From: Rivularia sp. T60_A2020_040
GTDB lineage: Bacteria; Cyanobacteriota; Cyanobacteriia; Cyanobacteriales; Nostocaceae
Assembly (NCBI GenBank): GCA_015272215.1
Contig: JACYMD010000083.1
Location: 1 to 64,000 of the forward strand
Reading direction: 5' to 3'
DNA: 64,000 bases
Shown in pieces: positions 18,857-28,954 of the stretch (within the stretch, counting starts at the first letter, position 1; every line of letters begins with the position of its first letter). The notes below the pieces were generated by a model. It saw only the letters and a program-made list of their open reading frames with translations. It had not been told where the DNA came from and did not search any database. A program made the position numbers and the translations under genes.

Positions 18857-20734
18857 ATGAGAAATTCTCAAAATAATCAGTTTGATTACGTAAAAATTGG
18901 CTTAGCTTCACCAGAACGTATTCGTCAATGGGGAGAAAGGACTTTACCTAATTCTCAGGTAGTTGGTGAAGTTACAAAACCGGAGACAATAAACTACCGG
19001 ACCTTAAAGCCAGAGATGGACGGGCTTTTTTGCGAACGCATTTTTGGTCCGGCAAAAGATTGGGAATGCCATTGCGGTAAATATAAGAGAGTCCGTCACA
19101 GAGGTATTGTCTGCGAGCGCTGCGGCGTAGAAGTTACCGAATCGAGAGTACGCCGCCACCGCATGGGTTACATTAAACTGGCAGCCCCGGTAGCTCACGT
19201 CTGGTATCTCAAAGGGATTCCCAGTTATATTTCCATCTTGCTGGATATGCCTTTGCGAGATGTAGAACAAATAGTTTATTTCAACTCCTATGTAGTGCTG
19301 AGTCCGGGTAATGCCGATTCATTAACTTACAAGCAATTGCTTACAGAAGACCAGTGGCTGGAAATTGAAGACCAAATTTACAGCGAAGATTCCCAGTTAG
19401 AAGGAGTGGAAGTCGGCATTGGTGCGGAAGCTTTACTGCGGCTGCTTGCGGATATTAACCTAGAACCAGAAGCTGAAACCTTGCGAGAGGACATTCTTGT
19501 TGCCAAAGGTCAAAAGCGAGCCAAGTTAATCAAAAGATTGCGGGTTATAGATAACTTTATCGCTACCGGCTCCAAACCCGAATGGATGGTGATGACAGTG
19601 ATTCCCGTAATTCCTCCGGATTTGCGCCCGATGGTACAGCTCGATGGCGGTCGTTTTGCTACCAGCGATTTGAACGACCTTTATCGCCGCGTAATTAACC
19701 GTAATAATCGTTTGGCGAGATTGCAGGAAATTCTTGCTCCTGAAATTATCGTCCGTAACGAAAAACGAATGCTGCAAGAAGCAGTAGACGCTTTGATTGA
19801 TAACGGTCGTCGCGGACGTACTGTAGTCGGTGCAAATAACCGTCCGTTGAAATCATTGTCCGATATTATTGAAGGAAAACAAGGACGTTTCCGGCAAAAC
19901 TTGTTGGGTAAACGGGTTGACTATTCCGGAAGAAGCGTAATTGTAGTTGGACCTAAACTTCAGATTCACCAGTGCGGTTTGCCTAGGGAAATGGCAATCG
20001 AATTATTCCAACCTTTTGTAATTAATCGGTTGATTAGAAGCGGCATGGTGAATAATATCAAAGCCGCCAAGAAGTTAATATCTCGAGCTGACCCCCAAGT
20101 TTGGGATGTTTTAGAAGAAGTCATCGAAGGACACCCGGTGATGCTCAACCGTGCGCCGACTTTGCACCGTTTGGGTATTCAGGCTTTTGAACCAGTATTA
20201 GTAGAAGGAAGAGCAATTCAACTGCATCCTTTGGTATGTCCTGCCTTCAACGCGGATTTTGACGGCGACCAAATGGCAGTACACGTACCTTTATCTTTGG
20301 AATCGCAATCCGAAGCAAGATTGTTAATGCTCGCTTCCAACAACATTCTTTCCCCTGCTACAGGTCAGCCGATTATTACCCCCAGCCAAGACATGGTATT
20401 GGGAGCATATTATTTAACCGCAGAAAATCCTGCCGCTACCAAAGGTGCCGGGGGCTATTACGCTTCTTTAAATGACGTAGTAATGGCTTACGAACAAAAA
20501 CAAGTAGACTTACACGCCTACGTTTACGTCCGCTTTGACGGCGAAACGGAACAGGATGTAGATGATAGTAAGCCGGTAAAGATCGAAGAAAATGATGACG
20601 GTACCCGGACTTTACATTACAAATTCCGTCGCGTTAGACAAGATGCGTCAGGAAATTTACTTTCTCAGTACATATACACTACACCGGGTCGTGTTATTTA
20701 CAATGTTGCCATTCAAGAAGCTTTGGCAAGTTGA
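18857..20734 (+). CDS. rpoC1: DNA-directed RNA polymerase subunit gamma (N-terminal part of beta-prime)
   Basis: In cyanobacteria and plastids beta-prime is encoded by two genes, and this 625-residue protein is the N-terminal one. The zinc-binding site [20 protein letters not shown] is near residues 70-90. The clamp and lid regions follow, and the active-site motif NADFDGD, which holds the catalytic Mg, is near residue 463. The C-terminus ends at VAIQEALAS. The stop codon TGA is itself part of the STRR array that follows (GTTGACA heptads). This arrangement is the normal split and not a frameshift. Confidence 0.98.
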   Translation: MRNSQNNQFDYVKIGLASPERIRQWGERTLPNSQVVGEVTKPETINYRTLKPEMDGLFCERIFGPAKDWECHCGKYKRVRHRGIVCERCGVEVTESRVRRHRMGYIKLAAPVAHVWYLKGIPSYISILLDMPLRDVEQIVYFNSYVVLSPGNADSLTYKQLLTEDQWLEIEDQIYSEDSQLEGVEVGIGAEALLRLLADINLEPEAETLREDILVAKGQKRAKLIKRLRVIDNFIATGSKPEWMVMTVIPVIPPDLRPMVQLDGGRFATSDLNDLYRRVINRNNRLARLQEILAPEIIVRNEKRMLQEAVDALIDNGRRGRTVVGANNRPLKSLSDIIEGKQGRFRQNLLGKRVDYSGRSVIVVGPKLQIHQCGLPREMAIELFQPFVINRLIRSGMVNNIKAAKKLISRADPQVWDVLEEVIEGHPVMLNRAPTLHRLGIQAFEPVLVEGRAIQLHPLVCPAFNADFDGDQMAVHVPLSLESQSEARLLMLASNNILSPATGQPIITPSQDMVLGAYYLTAENPAATKGAGGYYASLNDVVMAYEQKQVDLHAYVYVRFDGETEQDVDDSKPVKIEENDDGTRTLHYKFRRVRQDASGNLLSQYIYTTPGRVIYNVAIQEALAS

Positions 20735-20850
20735 CAGTTGACAGTTGACAGTTGACAGTTGACAACTAACCACCATCAACTAACCACCAACAACTAACCA
20801 CCAACAACTAACCACCATCAACTAACCACTATCAACTAACAACTAACTAT
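20730..20850. repeat. STRR arrays filling the rpoC1-rpoC2 gap
   Basis: Four to five copies of GTTGACA start at the rpoC1 stop codon. They are followed by about ten looser heptads of the complement type (AACTAACCACCA and variants) up to the rpoC2 ATG. The GTTGACA and CAACTAAC parts can pair. No unique sequence is left between the two genes except the last few bases, so any rpoC2 ribosome-binding site lies within repeat sequence. Confidence 0.8.
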
Positions 20851-20851
20851 T

Positions 20852-23800
20852 ATGAGTATAATTTTTCGCAACCGTGTGGTTGACAAGAAACAACTAAGAA
20901 AGCTAATCTCCTGGGGCTTTACCAATTATGGTACGGCACGGACGGCGGTAATGGCAGATAAACTCAAAGAGTTGGGTTTCCGCTACGCGACTCGTGCCGG
21001 GGTTTCTATCAGCATTGATGATTTAATGGTACCTCCCTCCAAACGCTCGCTCCTTGAAGCTGCGGAAGAAGAAATTCGGGCGACTGAAAAACGTTATCAA
21101 CGTGGGGAAATTACTGAGGTAGAACGTTTCCAGAAGGTAATTGATACTTGGAACGGAACTTCGGAAGCTCTCAAAGATGAGGTAGTAACTCATTTTAAAA
21201 GCAAAGACCCGCTCAACTCGGTATACATGATGGCGTTTTCCGGCGCACGGGGTAACATATCCCAGGTGCGTCAGTTGGTGGGAATGCGGGGGCTAATGGC
21301 TGACCCCCAAGGGGAAATCATCGATTTACCAATTAAAACCAACTTCCGTGAAGGATTGACTGTTACTGAGTATATTATTTCTTCCTACGGTGCGCGGAAG
21401 GGATTGGTGGATACAGCGCTCAGAACTGCTGACAGTGGTTATTTAACCAGACGTTTGGTGGATGTATCTCAGGATGTGATTATCCGGGAAACCGACTGCG
21501 GTACGTTGCGGGGCATCAATGTTTTGCCGATGAAGGAAGGTGATAAAATCTTGATTCCTCTGAGCAATCGCTTGTTGGGCAGAACTGTTAATCAAGATAT
21601 CGTCCATCCTAAAACTGGTGAAGTCATCGCAGTCCGCAATACAGCGATTGATGAGGATTTGGCCTCGGTGATTGAAGCATCGGGAGTGGAATTCGTTAAT
21701 GTTCGTTCTCCCCTAACTTGCGAAGCTGCTCGTAGTGTTTGTCAGCAGTGCTATGGTTGGAGTTTGGCTCATGCCAAAATGGTCGATTTGGGAGAAGCAG
21801 TGGGAATTATTGCTGCCCAAAGTATTGGTGAACCAGGAACCCAATTAACCATGCGTACTTTCCACACTGGTGGTGTATTCACTGGGGAAGTCGCGCAACA
21901 AGTACGAGCCAAAGCCGACGGGACTGTAAAATTCAAAGGTAAATTCCGCACCAGACCTTTCCGCACCCGTCACGGTGAGGAAGCTTTGTTTGTGGAGACC
22001 AGCGGGATAATGAATTTGGAACCCCAAGGTAGTCCTAAAGGTGCGGCGATGGAAATTAGCATTACCAAAGGTTCAACTTTGTACGTTACCAACGGTGCTA
22101 AAGTCAAGCAGGGTCAACTGTTGGCAGAAGTTGCTTTGGGAGCCAGAACAACTCGAATTAATACTGAGAAAGCGGTAAAAGATGTTGCTTCTGATATTGC
22201 CGGACAAGTAAAATTTGCCGATGTGGTGGCAGAGCAAAAAACTGACCGTCAAGGGAATACCACGACTACAGCGGTCAGGGGTGGTTTGATTTGGATTTTC
22301 TCCGGAGAAGTATATAATTTACCTCCCGGTGCCGAATTGGTAGTTAAAAATGGCGATCGCATTCTTCCTTCGGGTGTAATTGCTGAAACTAAGTTGACTT
22401 CGATTCATGGTGGTGGTGTAAGGCTGCCCGAAGCGACTCCGGGTAAGAATACCCGCGAGATTGAGATTATTACTGCGTCGATTGTGTTAGACCGAGCAGC
22501 GGTAACGGTGCAGAGTTCTCAAGGTCGGAATAATTATTTAATTAGTACTGCCAACAACCAAGTATTTAACTTGCGAGCAACTCCCGGCACCAAGGTGCAG
22601 AACTCTCAGGTAGTAGCAGAATTAATCGATGACCGCTATCGTACCAACACTGGGGGATTGTTGAAATTCTCTGGGGTGGAGGTGCAGAAAAAAGGTAAAG
22701 CCAAGCAAGGTTATGAAGTGGTGCAAGGAGGTACCTTGTTGTGGATACCCGAAGAAACTCACGAAGTTAACAAAGACATTTCCTTGTTGATAGTCGAAGA
22801 TGGTCAATTTGTCAATGCTGGGGATGAAGTTGTTAAAGATATCTTCTGTCAGAACAGCGGTGTGGTGGAAGTGACCCAGAAAAACGACATCTTGCGGGAA
22901 GTGGTGGTTAAACCAGGAGAACTGCTGATGGTCGATGACCCAGAAGCTGTGATGAGTAAAGATGGTACTTTTATTCAGGCTGGAGAAGAGTTTTTAGGTA
23001 CAACCTTTACCGAACTGCGCTACATCGAGTATGTAGAAACACCAGAAGGACCGGCAATCTTGAGCCGTCCGGTAGTAGAATTTCCTGTACCAACCAATCC
23101 CGACGTACCTTCTACCACTTCCGCAAACGAAGAAGGTGGACGTTCGATTCAGTTAAAAGCAGTACAAAGAATATCTTACAAAGACTCCGAACGCATCAAG
23201 TCAGTAGAATCGGTAGAACTGTTGCGGACGCAGTTGGTATTGGAGATTGGACAAGAAGGAGAAGAACACAATACTTCTCCTTTGGCTGCGGACATCGAAT
23301 TAATTCCCGATGAAAACGATCCAGAAATTCAGCGCTTGCAATTGGTAATATTGGAATCCTTGGTGATTCGGCGCGATATTGCGGCTGATGCGACTCAAGG
23401 TAGTACCAAGACCAACTTAGAAGTAGAAGACGGGTTAACTATAGAACCTGGTGCTGTAGTAGCGCGGACACAAATTCTGTGTAAAGAAGGAGGTGTCATC
23501 GGCGGCGTAAAAGTAGGCACAGACGCACCCCGTCGCTGCTTGATATTACGCAATGCCGATATGTTTACTATTAACCTCGATCAACCTCCTACTTGTAAAG
23601 TCGGCGATTTGCTGGTAGAGGGTGTAGAAATTGCTCCTGGAGTATTCGCAGAACAATCGGGAGAAGTGGTTGATGTTGGTAATCAACAGTTGACAGTTGA
23701 CAGTGGACCTGGGACAGGGGACAGTGGACAGTTGACAGTGGATAGTGGACAGTCTCCTTATTATGTGACTTTGCGGATGGGTCGTCCTTATCGGGTTAGT

Positions 23801-25006
23801 CCGGGAGCAGTGCTGCAAGTTGAGGATACGGATTTGGTGCAGCGCGGTGATAACTTGGTGTTGTTGGTATTTGAACGCGCTAAGACTGGGGATATCATTC
23901 AAGGTTTACCTCGAATTGAAGAACTCTTAGAAGCTCGTAAGCCCAAGGAAGGGTGTATGTTAGCTCGCAGAGCCGGGGAAGTCAAACCAGTTTACGGTGA
24001 CGGTGATGAGGCGATCGCAATTAAGGTGTTGGAAGCTGGAGGAGTAGTCACCGATTATCCCCTCGGACCGGGACAAAATATGGTAGTTTCTGAAGGGCAA
24101 ATGGTGGCTACTGGTCAACCGTTGACAGATGGTCCTTCTAATCCTCATGAAATCTTGGAAGTATTTTTTAACCAAGGTTCCGATGAGGGAGTGTATGCTT
24201 GTACCAGTCTGGCGTTGCAAAAAGTGCAGACCTTCTTGGTGAACGAGGTGCAATCGGTGTATCAATCCCAAGGTATTGAGATTTCCGACAAACATATTGA
24301 AGTAATTGTCCGGCAGATGACTTCCAAAGTGCGATTGGATGATGGCGGGGATACTACAATGCTACCTGGGGAATTGATTGAACTGCGACAAGTGGAACAA
24401 GTCAATGAAGCCATGTCGATTACTGGGGGAGCTAAGGCGCAATATACTCCAGTGTTATTGGGGATTACCAAAGCATCATTAAATACCGATAGCTTTATCT
24501 CAGCGGCTTCATTCCAAGAGACGACACGGGTGTTGACTGAAGCAGCAATTGAAGGAAAGTCTGACTGGTTGCGGGGTTTGAAAGAAAACGTAATTATCGG
24601 TCGATTGATTCCGGCGGGTACAGGATTCAACGCTTATGAAGAAATGGGTATTGTTGATGACTATACCTCAGAGATGAACTCAGGCGGCATACTCGATGAA
24701 GTCGATGACCCTTTGGATATGGTTCTAGACGATAGGACAGCCCGTAATTACAACCTTGATTCTCCGAGCATAGTACCAGAAGGCTTTGGGTTGAGGAGTA
24801 CATCGCGATCGATCTTAGATGACGATAACGATTTGATGAGCGATAACCTGGGGGTAAATGTGGATGAAGATATTAAGGGGTTAACACCCATGCAAGTTGA
24901 GAATGACAATGATGACGATGACTTTGATGACGATAGTCTTTTAGGAGAATTTGAAGACGAAGACGAAGACGATGACGATGATGACTTCATGGATTCGGAC
25001 GATTAA
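20852..25006 (+). CDS. rpoC2: DNA-directed RNA polymerase subunit beta-prime (RpoC2)
   Basis: This is the C-terminal part of beta-prime. Residues 120-220 carry the bridge-helix region ([40 protein letters not shown]), and the zinc cysteines are in [14 protein letters not shown] near 290. A large cyanobacterial insertion (SI3) in the trigger loop spans about residues 345-1000. The C-terminal half of the trigger loop is at [20 protein letters not shown] near 1010, and [11 protein letters not shown] near 1148. The C-terminus is an Asp/Glu-rich tail of about 40 residues. Unusually, residues 946-967 are encoded by an in-frame STRR array, 66 bases long and so frame-preserving. The total of 1384 residues is somewhat long for the family. 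Confidence 0.97.
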   Translation: MSIIFRNRVVDKKQLRKLISWGFTNYGTARTAVMADKLKELGFRYATRAGVSISIDDLMVPPSKRSLLEAAEEEIRATEKRYQRGEITEVERFQKVIDTWNGTSEALKDEVVTHFKSKDPLNSVYMMAFSGARGNISQVRQLVGMRGLMADPQGEIIDLPIKTNFREGLTVTEYIISSYGARKGLVDTALRTADSGYLTRRLVDVSQDVIIRETDCGTLRGINVLPMKEGDKILIPLSNRLLGRTVNQDIVHPKTGEVIAVRNTAIDEDLASVIEASGVEFVNVRSPLTCEAARSVCQQCYGWSLAHAKMVDLGEAVGIIAAQSIGEPGTQLTMRTFHTGGVFTGEVAQQVRAKADGTVKFKGKFRTRPFRTRHGEEALFVETSGIMNLEPQGSPKGAAMEISITKGSTLYVTNGAKVKQGQLLAEVALGARTTRINTEKAVKDVASDIAGQVKFADVVAEQKTDRQGNTTTTAVRGGLIWIFSGEVYNLPPGAELVVKNGDRILPSGVIAETKLTSIHGGGVRLPEATPGKNTREIEIITASIVLDRAAVTVQSSQGRNNYLISTANNQVFNLRATPGTKVQNSQVVAELIDDRYRTNTGGLLKFSGVEVQKKGKAKQGYEVVQGGTLLWIPEETHEVNKDISLLIVEDGQFVNAGDEVVKDIFCQNSGVVEVTQKNDILREVVVKPGELLMVDDPEAVMSKDGTFIQAGEEFLGTTFTELRYIEYVETPEGPAILSRPVVEFPVPTNPDVPSTTSANEEGGRSIQLKAVQRISYKDSERIKSVESVELLRTQLVLEIGQEGEEHNTSPLAADIELIPDENDPEIQRLQLVILESLVIRRDIAADATQGSTKTNLEVEDGLTIEPGAVVARTQILCKEGGVIGGVKVGTDAPRRCLILRNADMFTINLDQPPTCKVGDLLVEGVEIAPGVFAEQSGEVVDVGNQQLTVDSGPGTGDSGQLTVDSGQSPYYVTLRMGRPYRVSPGAVLQVEDTDLVQRGDNLVLLVFERAKTGDIIQGLPRIEELLEARKPKEGCMLARRAGEVKPVYGDGDEAIAIKVLEAGGVVTDYPLGPGQNMVVSEGQMVATGQPLTDGPSNPHEILEVFFNQGSDEGVYACTSLALQKVQTFLVNEVQSVYQSQGIEISDKHIEVIVRQMTSKVRLDDGGDTTMLPGELIELRQVEQVNEAMSITGGAKAQYTPVLLGITKASLNTDSFISAASFQETTRVLTEAAIEGKSDWLRGLKENVIIGRLIPAGTGFNAYEEMGIVDDYTSEMNSGGILDEVDDPLDMVLDDRTARNYNLDSPSIVPEGFGLRSTSRSILDDDNDLMSDNLGVNVDEDIKGLTPMQVENDNDDDDFDDDSLLGEFEDEDEDDDDDDFMDSDD
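23687..23752 (+). repeat. STRR array inside the rpoC2 coding sequence
   Basis: Nine heptads of CAGTTGA/CAGTGGA type plus three bases, 66 bases in all, encode [20 protein letters not shown] and a few more residues. The same heptad forms the arrays just outside the gene at 20730 and 25008. It sits near the C-terminal boundary of the SI3 insertion, just before [15 protein letters not shown], where the family normally continues directly. Confidence 0.85.
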
Positions 25007-25007
25007 A

Positions 25008-25034
25008 CAGTTGACAGTTGACAGTTGACAGTTA
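25008..25034. repeat. STRR array directly after the rpoC2 stop
   Basis: About four copies of CAGTTGA begin two bases past the rpoC2 TAA. The heptad is the same as in the rpoC1-rpoC2 gap and inside rpoC2. It lies between rpoC2 and the convergent GH5 gene. Confidence 0.8.
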
Positions 25035-25082
25035 AGGGGACGGGAGTTAGTAAGAATTATCTTCACCCCGTCCCCCCATCCT

Positions 25083-26399
25083 CTACTCCCTTCTGAATAT
25101 GTCGGTAAATTTAACCGGAAGTAATTGAGAAATTATTTTTTGTTTTGGTAAATCTACACTTTTCCAATCATCTAAAAGAATACCTCCTGTATCGGCGCTG
25201 TTTGGATTCCAACTCCAAAAAGCAAAACTCAAGTTTTTTTCATCGATATATTTAACAAACTTATTCAGCCAAACGGCTTCCTTCTCACTATCCTTCAAAC
25301 GCCCGCCAAATTCTCCCACAAAAATTGGAGCCCTCTGCTGACTAGAAATATAATTAAAACCGATTTGCCAGCGATGGACGAGATTTTGCGGAAACTTATC
25401 ATCGGAGAAATAAGGCATATTATATACCCCAGGTCCGTACTCATGGGGAGAATAAACTAACTTGTTGCGGATTGATAAACGTACCGGGTATTTCAGCACA
25501 CCTTCCAAATTACCCCCTTGCCAATGGTGAGCTAAATATTGTCCGGGAACATTTTTTTCAACTCCTTCAACTACAATTAACCAATTAGGGTTTATATTTC
25601 CAATAGCATTACCAGCACGTTCTGCTGCTAATCGCCAATCGGTTGCTAAATCATCAGTACCCCAGCTAGCTTTACCGTGGGGTTCGTTTTTTAAATCAGC
25701 ACCAATAACGTTAGTTTGATTCTGATATCTTTGAGCCAATTGCAACCAAGTATTAATCCAATCAGCTTCAGTATATCCATCTCCGTACCACAGTTCGGGA
25801 ATTCGTTTATCGTTAAGACGGTGAGAATCCAGCAAAATCAATAAACCTTGACGTTGGGCTTCCTCAACGATTGCGTCCATTATTTCTATGGGAGTTTTAC
25901 CTTCAAGTTGTTGATTGCTACCGATAGTAAAATCAATACCACTAACTTGAGATGAACGTAGTGCTTCCACGGAGTATGGTAAACGAATCAAGTTGTAGCC
26001 GAGTTTTTTGATTTGCGCCAACATCTCTTGATAATCCCGTAGCCATAAACCGTGGGGAGCGTGGGTTTCTGTTTCCATTCCAAACCAGTTGACACCCCGA
26101 AGTAATACAGGATTTCCTCTGTCGTCTACAATTTTTGCACCATGAGTTGAAAGTGGTAGCTGCATGGCTGTTGTGGCTCTAGCAAAACTCGTTTGTTTGC
26201 CTAACTTGTTTATAAAATTACCATTCAAACACAAAACTAAGGTGATGGTAAATATCAGTATTTTTTTGTAGAAGTTGTTTTTTGGTGCTTTATTTTTGCT
26301 TAGGTATTCTCTAAGAGTATCTGCTTGTAGCAGAAAAATTTTTACAAATATTTTTACAAGTATATGAATTAAGGATAAAAACATCAATAAAATATGCAT
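25083..26399 (-). CDS. Glycoside hydrolase family 5 protein (probable endoglucanase)
   Basis: A TIM-barrel glycosidase of the GH5 cellulase type, expected to cut beta-1,4-glucan outside the cytoplasm. GVNWFGMETETHAPHGLW, GYNLIRLPYS, the acid/base glutamate in DLKNEPHG (near residue 237), SPHEYGPGVY and the nucleophile glutamate in VGEFGG (near residue 362) are all present. The N-terminus has a Lys-rich and hydrophobic segment (KKILIFTITLVLCLNG) that ends in SFARA and looks like a signal peptide. The encoded start lies about 45 residues before that and has its own hydrophobic run, so the true start may be internal. It converges on rpoC2 and is divergent from the cellulose locus, to which it may belong functionally. 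Confidence 0.9.
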   Translation of the reverse strand: MHILLMFLSLIHILVKIFVKIFLLQADTLREYLSKNKAPKNNFYKKILIFTITLVLCLNGNFINKLGKQTSFARATTAMQLPLSTHGAKIVDDRGNPVLLRGVNWFGMETETHAPHGLWLRDYQEMLAQIKKLGYNLIRLPYSVEALRSSQVSGIDFTIGSNQQLEGKTPIEIMDAIVEEAQRQGLLILLDSHRLNDKRIPELWYGDGYTEADWINTWLQLAQRYQNQTNVIGADLKNEPHGKASWGTDDLATDWRLAAERAGNAIGNINPNWLIVVEGVEKNVPGQYLAHHWQGGNLEGVLKYPVRLSIRNKLVYSPHEYGPGVYNMPYFSDDKFPQNLVHRWQIGFNYISSQQRAPIFVGEFGGRLKDSEKEAVWLNKFVKYIDEKNLSFAFWSWNPNSADTGGILLDDWKSVDLPKQKIISQLLPVKFTDIFRRE

Positions 26400-26875
26400 A
26401 ATTACTAAGTCCTATTTTCATTTAATCGCAGTTTAGTCTTGATACCTGATACGTTTATTTGCAGATTTTTTTGTCGGCAAAAAACATCAAAAAATAATTA
26501 TTTAATCAGATTTAATCAGATGAATAAAGTTAAATCAACAAACTAACACTTGAGATAGATTATTGCCACAGATCACTTATTACTTAAGTATGAGAAACTA
26601 TTAAGATAAGTTTTTGCGAACAGTATCAAATCCCCGTTTAGCAAGACTTAATCTAAGTTAGTGGAGCTAACCACAAAAAATAGTTTATAAAAAATTTATT
26701 TACTTTACCTATTTCTTTATCTTTAACCTCTTGTTAATTAAGTGTTTAACGAATAGATTAGAAACGAATAGAGCAAACAAATTGTATGACTACTTTCATT
26801 ATCCTCAAACAAAGAGTATAAAAGTAGTAAGGTGAGCATCTATCGTTTTTTGTTTAAATAACTAAACTTTTAAAT
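26400..26875. other. Divergent intergenic region between the GH5 gene and the cellulose locus
   Basis: About 475 AT-rich bases with no ORF of note. It should carry the promoters of both the minus-strand GH5 gene and the plus-strand gene at 26876. No hairpin, tandem array or recognisable operator was seen apart from short direct repeats such as TTAATCAGATTTAATCAGAT near 26502-26521. Confidence 0.5.
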
Positions 26876-27676
26876 ATGTCTCTATCTGCATTAACAAAAT
26901 TTATTCTACCTCCAGTTTTAGCTTCTGCGGCTGTTTTTTCGGCGATGACAATACCACTTTCGGCAATCGGTGACAAACAAATTAATATCAAGTTTCAAGA
27001 AGAAACGCTTTTTTTTGGTAAGCTCAGAGATGTTGCTTTACCTTATGTAGTAGTCTCTACCGGACTTAGTTTAGGAGCAGGAATTGCTGCTGTAGCGATT
27101 TGTGGATGGCGAAATTCTTCTCGTAAATCAGCAGAAATCGAAGCACAACTATCGCAATTAGAGCAGCAATTACAGCAAAAAGAAGAATTACTCAAGGAAT
27201 TTAAACTTTCAGAATCTCGATTGCAAGTTTCTGGACTGAATAATTTTTTGGATGAACAAGTCTCATTACAAACAAGCAAGGATTATCCTACTTCAACTGT
27301 AGAGCAAATTCCACCACAAGCAGATAAAGTTTCACATAGTGTACTTGAAGAGAAAAAGCGAAATACAACTCCAGCTAATGCTACATCTGGGTTTGCTTCT
27401 GCTCAAAACTTCCTCGGCTATATTCAATCAAACAACATAAGCAACAATATTAAAAAAGAACTTGCTCATATATCCCAAACAAATCAAACTAGCATCACAC
27501 CAACAGAATTTGAGCAACTACAAAGACAACTTCGAGATATGATGTTGCAAATGCAGGCAATGCAAAACAATCTACCATTAATGACTCAATCGACAAATAC
27601 TGTTACCGCAAAAAGTTCAGAAACAATTAATATCTACTACGATACTCACGAGCCTCAACAAGTTAAATTTATTTAA
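26876..27676 (+). CDS. Uncharacterised membrane protein with coiled coil, first gene of the cellulose locus
   Basis: A 266-residue protein I do not recognise. Two hydrophobic segments are visible, at about residues 8-30 (LPPVLASAAVFSAMTIPLSA) and 55-78 (LPYVVVSTGLSLGAGIAAVA). A predicted coiled coil follows at 85-118 (EIEAQLSQLEQQLQQKEELL), then a polar, Ser/Thr/Asn-rich stretch and a second short coiled coil near 212-235 (LQRQLRDMMLQMQAMQN). Both helices near the N-terminus suggest a hairpin in the inner membrane with the rest in the cytoplasm or periplasm. The position upstream of bcs-like genes suggests an accessory or scaffolding role, but this is only contextual. An inverted-repeat cluster follows it. 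Confidence 0.7.
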   Translation: MSLSALTKFILPPVLASAAVFSAMTIPLSAIGDKQINIKFQEETLFFGKLRDVALPYVVVSTGLSLGAGIAAVAICGWRNSSRKSAEIEAQLSQLEQQLQQKEELLKEFKLSESRLQVSGLNNFLDEQVSLQTSKDYPTSTVEQIPPQADKVSHSVLEEKKRNTTPANATSGFASAQNFLGYIQSNNISNNIKKELAHISQTNQTSITPTEFEQLQRQLRDMMLQMQAMQNNLPLMTQSTNTVTAKSSETINIYYDTHEPQQVKFI

Positions 27677-27809
27677 GTATTAATGGCTCAAATGTAAAAT
27701 GTTTACAGCTAGAGAAAATCGTCAATAATAAGTAATTTCAAAAATAAAAAATCTCTTTTTAGTAGCAGTAGTTAATAAATTACTGCTATTTTTTATATTA
27801 TCTATTCTA

Positions 27810-27839
27810 GTAGAGACGCTCATCGTATCGCGTCTCTAC
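27810..27839. repeat. GTAGAGACG palindrome, copy 1
   Basis: A 10-bp perfect stem GTAGAGACGC/GCGTCTCTAC with a 10-base loop. Related palindromes with the same GTAGAGACG outer arms and different inner bases are at 37213, 56745 and 59015. The loop and inner stem vary while the pairing is kept. Confidence 0.75.
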
Positions 27840-27876
27840 ATGGTTTCGGGAATAAACGAACCCGTCAGAATACTAG

Positions 27877-27920
27877 TTCCCAGGCTCAGTCTGGGAATTA
27901 GTATTTGAGGCTCTACCTCA
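27877..27920. repeat. Paired hairpins of a common cyanobacterial repeat
   Basis: TTCCCAG and CTGGGAA form a 7-bp stem, and TGAGG and CCTCA a second small stem right after. The sequence CCCAGGCTCAGTCTGGGA followed by GAGGCTCTACCTC is of a type often seen between genes in filamentous cyanobacteria. It lies between two convergent genes and may act at transcript ends. Confidence 0.6.
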
Positions 27921-27950
27921 GATTATTGTGAAAATAACACCCAATATTAA

Positions 27951-28736
27951 TTAACGTAAAAACTCCGAAGTTACCAAAGGAAAACTAGTCTGCTGGGATT
28001 TAGTTAGTGGAGGTAAAATAGGTGTGGAATCTTGCGGTTGGGTTTGAATTTGATATCGATTTCCCCAGCCATGATTAAAATCTTCTGGTTCTAAACGAGG
28101 TGCTACTGTTTTACCTACAGGTAAAGGTATTGAGCGGTACTGACTTGCTTGTACATATTTTTCTCCTTCATTAGTAAATCGTAAAGATTTACCTTCCAAA
28201 TTTTGATATTGGGGAATAGATTGTTGAGAATTTTGTTTATCTGAAGATAATAATTGAGCTTGGGCATCGAAAGTTGCAATAAAACTAACTTCATTTTCCG
28301 GAGCTAATTTTTTGTCATTTCGATTTAATTGCCATACTTCCTGAAAATTCCCGTTGGGTGCAACTTGCCAAAGATTCAAGTCTGCTTGCCATTTTCCTTG
28401 TTTGACTTCTACAATTTGACGAGCCAAAATTGAACGGTTGATATTTTGATTATCGTCGATTATTTCTTCTGTATTTGCTGGAATCGATCGCAAATAACGG
28501 ACTGCTGTAACGGCAATACGACTAGATTCTGGTAAATTAGTACTGCCAATAACTTTGTATAAACCATTGCTATCTTCTCTTTGTATGCCCTGTATTTCTA
28601 ACTGGACTTCATTTAGTGATTTATTTACACAACCGGAAGTTACTAGCAAAACCATACTAGAAGCAATAACTACATTGGTTACTAAAGGTATTTTAATTAT
28701 TTTTTGGCTGAAAAATCGCAAATGTTGCTGTTTCAT
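27951..28736 (-). CDS. Uncharacterised lipoprotein in the cellulose locus
   Basis: A 261-residue protein with a lipoprotein signal: the positively charged N-terminus, hydrophobic VTNVVIASSMVLLVTSG and the lipobox cysteine at about residue 36. The mature part is soluble, with a probable beta-rich region at residues 45-160 (SRIAVTAVRYLRSI, KWQADLNLWQVAPNGNF) and a Gln/Pro-rich C-terminus. I do not recognise a family. It is transcribed opposite to the flanking genes, divergent from the barrel gene with only about 170 bases between. It could be an envelope-side accessory of the cellulose machinery, but nothing in the sequence proves it. Start at the ATG at 28736. Confidence 0.72.
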   Translation of the reverse strand: MKQQHLRFFSQKIIKIPLVTNVVIASSMVLLVTSGCVNKSLNEVQLEIQGIQREDSNGLYKVIGSTNLPESSRIAVTAVRYLRSIPANTEEIIDDNQNINRSILARQIVEVKQGKWQADLNLWQVAPNGNFQEVWQLNRNDKKLAPENEVSFIATFDAQAQLLSSDKQNSQQSIPQYQNLEGKSLRFTNEGEKYVQASQYRSIPLPVGKTVAPRLEPEDFNHGWGNRYQIQTQPQDSTPILPPLTKSQQTSFPLVTSEFLR

Positions 28737-28954
28737 AAAATCAATGTTAATAAAAGCAGATTAACTAACTGTGTAATTTCCACATTTTTATTTATTCTGC
28801 CCAAATTTAAGCGTAAAATTACTACCTTTACCAACTCTTTTTGTAAATTTACAAGCTTTGCAAAATACGTATTATCCCCTCGATGATATAAGTTTTTTTT
28901 GTTAAAGTGGCGACATTATGCAACAAAATATTTACTTATACATTAACTAGGGTA

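Noticed and set aside
20730-20850. STRR arrays considered as a CRISPR array
   Set aside because: The repeat unit is 7 bases in direct tandem with no spacers, and no cas genes are present.
18857-25006. rpoC1/rpoC2 considered as a frameshifted rpoC
   Set aside because: The two-gene split is the normal state in cyanobacteria and plastids; both ends have the family-typical sequences.
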